A stretch of DNA of 28,037 nucleotides from a bacterium (GTDB lineage: Bacteria > UBA9089 > CG2-30-40-21 > SBAY01), in assembly GCA_040757115.1 (NCBI GenBank), contig JBFLYA010000025.1:1-28037 (forward strand). The letters are read 5' to 3'. Made by a program: the position numbers and the translations under genes. Under the pieces are notes generated by a model, which worked only from the letters and a program-made list of their open reading frames with translations, did no database searches and was not told the DNA's origin. Below are positions 23,026 to 28,037 of this stretch, piece by piece. Positions within the stretch are counted from its first letter, which is position 1, and every line of letters starts with the position of its first letter.

Positions 23026-23045
23026 TTCATTTATTAGAATATAAT
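23017..23045 (+). promoter_or_regulatory. Consensus promoter giving a nearly leaderless mRNA
   Basis: TTGACA (23017-23022), 17 bases, TATAAT (23040-23045). The predicted start near 23052 is only about 3 bases before the ATG at 23055, and no ribosome site is present. Confidence 0.82.
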
Positions 23046-23054
23046 TTTTAAATT

Positions 23055-23954
23055 ATGAGTGTATTAGTTGTAGGAACTTTAGCCTTAGACTCAGTAAAAA
23101 CACCTTTTGGCGAAGTAAAGAATGCCCTTGGAGGCTCAGCGGTATATTTTTCATTAGCCGCAAGTATTTTCACTCAAGTAAAATTAGTTGGGGTTGTTGG
23201 AATGGATTTCTCGGATGAAGCTCTTTTACTTCTAAAAGAAAAAGGAATTGATTTAAATGGGTTACAAAAGATAAAAGGAAAAACATTTCATTGGAAAGGA
23301 GAGTATCATTACGACTTGAATGCGGCAATTACGATTGATACTCAATTAAATGTCCTTGAAAACTTCTCCCCTAAAATCCCATTACAATATCAAGATACTG
23401 AATTTATTTTCCTGGCTAATATTGACCCTGATTTGCAATTAAATGTGCTCCAACAATTGCACTCACCCAAATTAGTCGTAGCGGATACAATGAATTTCTG
23501 GATTGAACGAAAAAAAAATGCCTTATTGAAACTTCTAAAAAAGATTGATATAGTCGTGTTAAATGATGGGGAAGCAAGACAATTAACCAATGAACCTAAT
23601 TTAATCAATGCGGCTAAAAAAATACTCTCATTAGGTCCTAAACAAGTCATCATTAAAAAAGGTGAGCATGGTTCATTAATGGTTTCATCCTCAAATTTTT
23701 TCTCTGCCCCTGCCTATCCATTAGAATCCATTTTTGACCCAACTGGTGCGGGCGATTCATTCGCAGGTGGATTCGTTGGATATTTAGCCTCTCATAAAAA
23801 CTTAAGAGAACCAGAAATGAAAAAAGCCATTATTTATGGGACTACTATTGCCTCATTTACCGTAGAAGATTTTAGTATTAATAAATTAATTAATTTAACT
23901 AAAGATGATATAGAAAAAAGGTATCGTCGAATTAAAAAAATTACGCATTTCTAG
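23055..23954 (+). CDS. PfkB-family sugar/nucleoside kinase
   Basis: 299 residues. The start VLVVGTLALDSV and NALGGSAVYFSLAAS (24-38) match the N-terminal substrate-binding part of ribokinase/PfkB kinases. LVGVVGMDF follows, and near the end DPTGAGDSFAGGF (228-240) carries the anion hole and catalytic Asp234. These enzymes phosphorylate a sugar or nucleoside hydroxyl with ATP; the substrate cannot be read from the sequence and neighbours give no hint. The ATG is preceded by an AT-only stretch with no ribosome site, matching the prediction of a leaderless transcript. A Met-Ser start at the mRNA tip is unusual compared with the GGAGG sites of most other genes in the window. Confidence 0.9.
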   Translation: MSVLVVGTLALDSVKTPFGEVKNALGGSAVYFSLAASIFTQVKLVGVVGMDFSDEALLLLKEKGIDLNGLQKIKGKTFHWKGEYHYDLNAAITIDTQLNVLENFSPKIPLQYQDTEFIFLANIDPDLQLNVLQQLHSPKLVVADTMNFWIERKKNALLKLLKKIDIVVLNDGEARQLTNEPNLINAAKKILSLGPKQVIIKKGEHGSLMVSSSNFFSAPAYPLESIFDPTGAGDSFAGGFVGYLASHKNLREPEMKKAIIYGTTIASFTVEDFSINKLINLTKDDIEKRYRRIKKITHF

Positions 23955-24444
23955 TGTCGTGTTGAACAAATAACGCACGGAATTTGATTGTGGTAACTGG
24001 TGATTGGTAACTGGTAATTAAATACCATTCACCACTTACCATTTAACCAATTACAAGGAAAACTCTCAAGAAGTAAGAAGTGGGAAGTCCGAAGTTAATA
24101 TAAGAGGAATCAACTTCTTTTCTTACTTCTCACTTTCTACTTCTCACTTCCTGCTTAAAAAAGCTGCGGGTAAAGAAAATTTGTCTATTGGACAAAACCA
24201 ATAAAATCAACATTTAATTTTATCCAATAGTGTTGCGAATTGGAAAGAAGAAACGCTCATGCCCCTACAGGGCACAAATGACGATGAAAAATAATAGCAC
24301 GCTGACGATGCGGATATTCGCGGATATAAGATAGGAGATAGAAGGTGGGAGATGGAGAGATAAGCGTGAGGAGTGGTGTTTTCTTTACTTTCTACTCTCT
24401 ACTTTCTACTCTCTACTTCCTATTTTCAGAAGAACTGCTTAAAA
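23955..24444. repeat. Gene-free region of palindromic repeats upstream of the cobalamin cluster
   Basis: A TTGGTAA-type palindrome (23991-24054) is followed by facing purine/pyrimidine arms of the gaagtaagaagtggg kind (about 24068-24165). Then comes a palindrome with ctattgga and tccaatag ends (about 24184-24230), then ctctactttctact tracts (about 24385-24420). I looked for a cobalamin riboswitch (GCCACTG-type core) ahead of cbiL and saw none. Confidence 0.65.
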
Positions 24445-25167
24445 ATGACAGGTAAAATTTATGTAATTGGCATAGGTCCTGGTGACCCTGAATTATTAAC
24501 CCTTAAGGCTGTCCGAATCCTCAAGGAGGCACCCTGCATTTGTGTCCCCAGAGGCAAAGAAGATGGCAATAGTTTAGCTTTAACAATAGTTGAAAAGGCA
24601 ATAGACCTCCAGGGGAAAGAGATAATCCCTGCCTATTTTCCTATGAGAAAAACCCGGGACAGTCAGAAATCAGGACAGGACGAGATTGAGTCCAGATGGA
24701 ACGAGACAATTGAAAAGATATTGAACAGGATAAACAGGGGAATGGATGTTGCTTTTATTACCCTTGGTGACCCGACAATTTACAGCACCTTCTTTTACCT
24801 ATATCCCAGGTTGCTTGAGTTATCTGATGAGATAGTAACAGAGATTATTCCGGGGGTCTCATCGATAACAGCGGGAGGAGCTAAGGCTAAACTGCCGTTG
24901 ACTCTGGGTGATGAAACACTGATGATTGTCCCGGCAAACTATATGTCTCGCGTAAAAGAGTTACTTCTGCGGTTTGACACCATAGTTTTAATGAAAGTTA
25001 ATAAGGTCTTTGATGAAGTGGTGATACTTTTAGAAGAAATGGGGACTCTTGATAAGGCAATCTATGTCTCGCGGGCTGGGATGACGGATGAAAAAATAAT
25101 TAGAGACCTCAAACAGGTTAAGGAAACAGACCTTGATTATTTTTCCTTAATCATAGTAAAAAAATGA
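24445..25167 (+). CDS. cbiL: Cobalt-factor II / precorrin-2 C20-methyltransferase
   Basis: 240 residues from the ATG at 24445. The frame extends 24 codons upstream, but those are the ctactttctact tract; the family motif begins right after the chosen Met (KIYVIGIGPGDPELLTLKA). The enzyme methylates C-20 of the corrin precursor with SAM. Other motifs: the SAM-contacting ITLGDPTIYST and EIIPGVSSITAGGAKAKLPL, both typical of the CbiL/CobI branch of tetrapyrrole methylases. The ribosome site is poor. The last codons overlap the ATG of a 22-codon ORF in an ATGA junction, which then overlaps cbiF the same way. Confidence 0.92.
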   Translation: MTGKIYVIGIGPGDPELLTLKAVRILKEAPCICVPRGKEDGNSLALTIVEKAIDLQGKEIIPAYFPMRKTRDSQKSGQDEIESRWNETIEKILNRINRGMDVAFITLGDPTIYSTFFYLYPRLLELSDEIVTEIIPGVSSITAGGAKAKLPLTLGDETLMIVPANYMSRVKELLLRFDTIVLMKVNKVFDEVVILLEEMGTLDKAIYVSRAGMTDEKIIRDLKQVKETDLDYFSLIIVKK

Positions 25168-25232
25168 TGAGTAGTATTATGGAGTGCATTGACAGGGTCA
25201 AGTATGGGTTTGGTATTGAGGTGAAGATATGA
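25164..25232 (+). CDS. 22-codon ORF bridging cbiL and cbiF
   Basis: ATG at 25164 overlaps the cbiL stop (ATGA), and the TGA at 25230-25232 overlaps the cbiF ATG (ATGA). The predicted product, MMSSIMECIDRVKYGFGIEV-KI, has no recognised family. Its 3' end contains GAGGTG, the ribosome site of cbiF. It may serve only to couple translation of cbiL and cbiF, or it may be the scar of a gene lost between them. Confidence 0.5.
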   Translation: MMSSIMECIDRVKYGFGIEVKI

Positions 25233-25984
25233 GTAAGGTTTATTTTGTTGGTGCGGGTCCTGGCGACCCGGAATTAATAACCATCAAAGGTAGAAATCTG
25301 CTTGATAAAGCAGATGTAGTTATCTATGCCGGGAGTCTGGTTAATCCACAACTCCTTGAAGGTATCAAGGCAAAGATATATGATTCTGCCGGGATGACAC
25401 TTGATGAAATCATAGATGTAATCAGATGTTCCGTAAATGGTGGCAAGATGATTGTCCGTCTCCATACAGGCGATACATTCCTGTACAGTGCCATATCAGA
25501 ACAAATAGAAAGATTACGGGCATTGAACATAAAATATGAGGTTATACCAGGTGTATCTTCGGCATCATCTGGTGCGGCAATACTTGGTCAGGAACTTACC
25601 ATACCAGAGATAAGCCAAACCCTAATATTTACCCGCCTTGAAGGCAAAACGAAAGTGCCAAAGGCAGAAAAAATGAGCAAATTGGCTAAACATAAAGCAA
25701 CTATGGTGATTTTTTTGAGCGTCGGAATGATTGAGGATGTCCAGAATGAACTCCTGCAGGGCTATCCTGAAGATACACCAGTTGCGGTTATCGAAAAGGC
25801 ATCCTGGGACAACCAAAGGATAATAAGAGGGAAATTAAAAGAAATGGTAGAAATGGTCAAGAACGCCAAAATTAAAAAGACCGCCTTGATATATATTGGC
25901 GAGGCACTGAAAGCCTCAGAAAAATCATTAGGAAAGGAATCAAAACTTTATCATAAAGATTTCAAACATGTATGCCGAAAATAA
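25229..25984 (+). CDS. cbiF: Cobalt-precorrin-4 C11-methyltransferase
   Basis: 251 residues. It methylates C-11 of the corrin ring, using SAM. Motifs: VYFVGAGPGDPELITIKG at the start, YAGSLVNP (about 31-38), VRLHTGDTFLYSAI in the SAM site, and EVIPGVSSASSGAAILGQELT. In most relatives the third motif reads GDPS-YGA; here it is GDTFLYSA, a small departure. GAGGTG lies 6 bases before the ATG. The 3' end overlaps the next gene by 17 bases. With CbiG next door, the anaerobic (early cobalt insertion) route is indicated. Confidence 0.92.
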   Translation: MSKVYFVGAGPGDPELITIKGRNLLDKADVVIYAGSLVNPQLLEGIKAKIYDSAGMTLDEIIDVIRCSVNGGKMIVRLHTGDTFLYSAISEQIERLRALNIKYEVIPGVSSASSGAAILGQELTIPEISQTLIFTRLEGKTKVPKAEKMSKLAKHKATMVIFLSVGMIEDVQNELLQGYPEDTPVAVIEKASWDNQRIIRGKLKEMVEMVKNAKIKKTALIYIGEALKASEKSLGKESKLYHKDFKHVCRK

Positions 25985-27482
25985 AACCGTAATACTTTAC
26001 ATCACAAATAATGGTAGAAACCTTGCACAACGGATTAAGGGACTTTATCCAGATGCCCAAATCCTAAAATTTCAATCTGCGGCTGTTTCTGAAATATGGA
26101 ATGAATGCAAAAACCTTATTTTTATTATGGCTTGTGGTATTGTGGTAAGGACGATTGCTCCATTGATAAAGGATAAAAGGACAGACCCGGCTGTAGTTGT
26201 GCTTGATGAAAAGGGAAAGTTTGCCATCAGTCTCTTGAGTGGACATCTGGGCGGAGCAAATAAAGCCGCAAGAAATATCGCAAAATTCCTTGATGGTCAG
26301 GCAGTTATCACCACGGCATCAGATGTTGACAATATATCCCATAGCAAATTGGTGATTGGTATTGGCTGTAATCGCGGCACATCAGAAAATGAAATAGAAA
26401 AAGCAGTAAGAAAGACATTGGCAAAACATAATTTCTCATTTACTGATGTCATATCTATTGCTACCATTGATATAAAATCTCAGGAACCAGGATTAGTGGC
26501 ATTTGCCCAAAATTACAACCTCTTGACTCAGACATTCTCTACGGACGAACTCAATTCAGTAAAGGGGATATTGAAATCTGAGTCTGTATTTAAGTCCACC
26601 GGGGCAATAGGTGTCGCTGAGCCAGCCGCACTACTTGCCTCAAAGGCAAACAAACTGCTTATACCAAAACAAAAGATAGGAAATGTAACGATAGCCGTGG
26701 CAGAACACAAAACAGAAGAAAAAGGGGAAATATACATTGTCGGTGTAGGCCCCGGTGATAGTGAACATATTACACCTTATGCCCAGAAGAAAATCAGAAA
26801 TTCTGAGGTTATTGTAGGATATAACAGTTATATCAACCGCATAGCAGAACTGATTAAAGATAAAGAAATCATCTCTACGGGGATGACGCAGGAACTAAAG
26901 AGATGTCAAAAGGCAGTAGAATTGGCTATTGCCGGCAAAACCGTTTCAGTCATCAGCGGCGGTGACCCTGGCATTTACGCTATGGCTGGATTGGTGTTTG
27001 AAATTATCAAAAAACAGAACTTTCCTGAAATTAATATTGAGGTTGTGCCGGGCATTTCTGCCTTGAATGCCTCTGCGGCAAGACTGGGTGCACCGTTGAT
27101 GCACGATTTTGCCGTTATCAGCTTATCAGACAGACTTACCCCATGGGAATTGATTAAAAAAAGGCTTGAGTCAGCGGCTATGTCTGATTTCGTTATCGTC
27201 TTTTACAATCCCAGAAGCATTGGCAGACAAAAACAGATTAATAAAGCCAGAGAGATTATCTTAAAATACAAAACCCCAGAAACACCAGTAGGAATTGTAA
27301 AAGGGGCAACGCGAGATAACGAAAAGATAATTATCACAAATCTTAAAGATATGCTTGATTATGAGATTGACATGCAGACAACAATAATAATCGGCAATTC
27401 ACAAACCTTTCTATGGAATAACCGGATGATAACACCAAGAGGATATGAAGTACCGTTTTACCCCCCTCAAAATTTAACTTGA
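25968..27482 (+). CDS. cbiGH: Fusion of cobalt-precorrin-5A hydrolase (CbiG) and C17-methyltransferase (CbiH)
   Basis: 504 residues. The N-terminal half is CbiG: a central part (about 50-100) with IMACGIVVRTIAPLIKDK and ISLLSGHLGGAN, and a C-terminal part (about 128-246) starting LVIGIGCNRGTSENEI. CbiG opens the delta-lactone and releases acetaldehyde in the anaerobic pathway. The C-terminal half (about 253-500) is CbiH: GEIYIVGVGPGDSEHITP, VISGGDPGIYAMAG, VVPGISALNASAARLGAPL and FYNPRS, the C-17 ring-contracting methyltransferase. The two act close together in the pathway, so a fusion is sensible; similar fusions are known. The start overlaps cbiF by 17 bases. No cbiC, D, E, J or T is in the window. 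Confidence 0.93.
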   Translation: MYAENKTVILYITNNGRNLAQRIKGLYPDAQILKFQSAAVSEIWNECKNLIFIMACGIVVRTIAPLIKDKRTDPAVVVLDEKGKFAISLLSGHLGGANKAARNIAKFLDGQAVITTASDVDNISHSKLVIGIGCNRGTSENEIEKAVRKTLAKHNFSFTDVISIATIDIKSQEPGLVAFAQNYNLLTQTFSTDELNSVKGILKSESVFKSTGAIGVAEPAALLASKANKLLIPKQKIGNVTIAVAEHKTEEKGEIYIVGVGPGDSEHITPYAQKKIRNSEVIVGYNSYINRIAELIKDKEIISTGMTQELKRCQKAVELAIAGKTVSVISGGDPGIYAMAGLVFEIIKKQNFPEINIEVVPGISALNASAARLGAPLMHDFAVISLSDRLTPWELIKKRLESAAMSDFVIVFYNPRSIGRQKQINKAREIILKYKTPETPVGIVKGATRDNEKIIITNLKDMLDYEIDMQTTIIIGNSQTFLWNNRMITPRGYEVPFYPPQNLT

Positions 27483-27507
27483 CAATTTACTTTTATTTTG
27501 ATAAAAT
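27479..27507 (+). promoter_or_regulatory. Promoter of tRNA-Thr overlapping the cbiGH stop
   Basis: TTGACA (27479-27484), 17-base spacer, TAAAAT (27502-27507). The -35 box includes the TGA stop codon of cbiGH. Predicted start near 27514, 11 bases before the tRNA. Confidence 0.8.
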
Positions 27508-27524
27508 AAATACAAAGTTATTTT

Positions 27525-27600
<76 letters not shown>

Positions 27601-27603
27601 AGA

Positions 27604-27639
27604 AAATTTTGGATTTATGTTTCAATCCAAAATCTAAAA
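27604..27639. terminator. Palindrome after tRNA-Thr, possible terminator
   Basis: ATTTTGGATT and AATCCAAAAT (10 bp) enclose a short loop. No T-run follows on the plus strand, so termination of the tRNA transcript here is uncertain. Confidence 0.35.
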
Positions 27640-27667
27640 TAAAAGCTCGCGGATAAAAAATAAGTAA

Positions 27668-27713
27668 TCGGTTAAATAATAATGGGTAACTAATTACCAT
27701 TTACCAATTACCA
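27668..27713. repeat. TTGGTAA-type palindrome
   Basis: Degenerate member of the family at 21901-21987 and 23991-24054, with ggttaaataataatgggtaac facing attaccatttaccaattacc. The rest of the gap between tRNA-Thr and 27788 holds nothing I can identify. Confidence 0.65.
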
Positions 27714-27788
27714 AATAGGGCTTCACGAAATTCCCTCACCCAAATATATAGAAAAGATTAGAGGTGGAGGACAGATATTCCCCCTTAA

Positions 27789-27843
27789 TAAAGGGGGTTA
27801 GGGGGTTGTAAGTATATAAAGGGGGTTAGGGGGTTGTAAGTAT
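27789..27843 (+). repeat. Tandem 28-bp-period repeat before the DUF559 gene
   Basis: A 27-base unit (taaagggggttaggggg...gtaagtat) occurs at 27789-27815 and again, identical, at 27817-27843. The second copy ends within the ATG of the next gene, so the repeat supplies its purine-rich ribosome site. It belongs to the ccctaaccccc repeats seen at about 17840 and 19295. Confidence 0.85.
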
Positions 27844-28037
27844 GAAGATTCATTACAATCCGAAATTGAAAACTTACGCCAGAGAACTTAGAAAGCAAGG
27901 GGTTTTATCCGAAGTATTGCTTTGGAAGTATTTGAGAAGCAGAAAGATGAATGGCTATCAGTTTATGAGACAAAAGCCTATTGGGGAGTATATTGTTGAT
28001 TTTTATTGTAGTAAACTAAAACTGGTAATTGAAATTG
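27842..28037 (+). CDS. DUF559 endonuclease-like protein, 5' part (runs off the right edge)
   Basis: 65 complete codons to the window end. The start MKIHYNPKLKTYARELRK, then SEVLLWKYLRSRKMNGYQF-MRQKPIGEYIVDFYCSKLKLVIEI, matches DUF559, a PD-(D/E)XK-like fold related to very-short-patch repair endonucleases; D and E of the core (VDFYC, VIEI) are visible. Full members have about 120 residues. These proteins occur as single genes in gaps between unrelated genes; the biological role is not established. The ribosome site and start codon are provided by a direct repeat. Confidence 0.82.
   Translation, partial: MKIHYNPKLKTYARELRKQGVLSEVLLWKYLRSRKMNGYQFMRQKPIGEYIVDFYCSKLKLVIEI

Overview
The window looks like chromosomal DNA of an uncultivated, AT-rich, Gram-negative (two-membrane) bacterium. 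Evidence: many Sec-type signal peptides, a PorV/PorQ-like outer-membrane protein, C-terminal domains of the FlgD-Ig/type IX-secretion (T9SS) kind, consensus sigma-70 promoters, and intergenic spaces filled with palindromic repeats and decayed one-gene cassettes. Candidate-phylum lineages fit this style, but no phylum can be fixed from the sequence alone.

Left half (1-17.6 kb, nearly all minus strand): an extracellular/cell-surface gene region. From right to left along transcription: a PorV-like protein, a GT39-type membrane glycosyltransferase and a 1486-residue multidomain protein (Gly-rich region, five IPT-like repeats, two cohesin-like modules, a dockerin-like module, T9SS-like tail) form one operon behind a consensus promoter. 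Next come the RNase P RNA gene with its own promoter and large insertions, an unidentified structured leader RNA, and a 648-residue protein of seven IPT-like repeats. After these lie a small coiled-coil membrane protein, a T9SS-tailed secreted protein, a DUF11 protein, a seven-bladed YVTN propeller with a DUF11 tail, and the start of a tandem-repeat surface protein that runs off the left edge. A near-identical N-terminal leader module occurs three times here, once as a fossil.

Middle (18-23 kb, minus strand): housekeeping genes queE, rph and rdgB, a broken rmlA (two frameshifts, 3' end lost at a 321-bp inverted-repeat element) and an intact rmlB. Two fossil cassettes sit in the gaps: the start of a GxxExxY-family gene and an internally deleted S23/four-helix-bundle gene. 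Both lie beside the same 11-bp motif.

Right part (23-28 kb, plus strand): a PfkB-family kinase predicted to have an almost leaderless mRNA, divergent from queE; an anaerobic-route cobalamin cluster (cbiL, a 22-codon coupling ORF, cbiF, and a cbiG-cbiH fusion); tRNA-Thr(GGU); and the 5' part of a DUF559 gene preceded by a 28-bp-period direct repeat.

I see no complete new defence system. The strongest unusual observations are the palindromic repeats apparently built into RNase P RNA, the unidentified leader RNA with its own promoter and terminator, the thrice-used leader module, and the one-gene fossil cassettes with shared ends.
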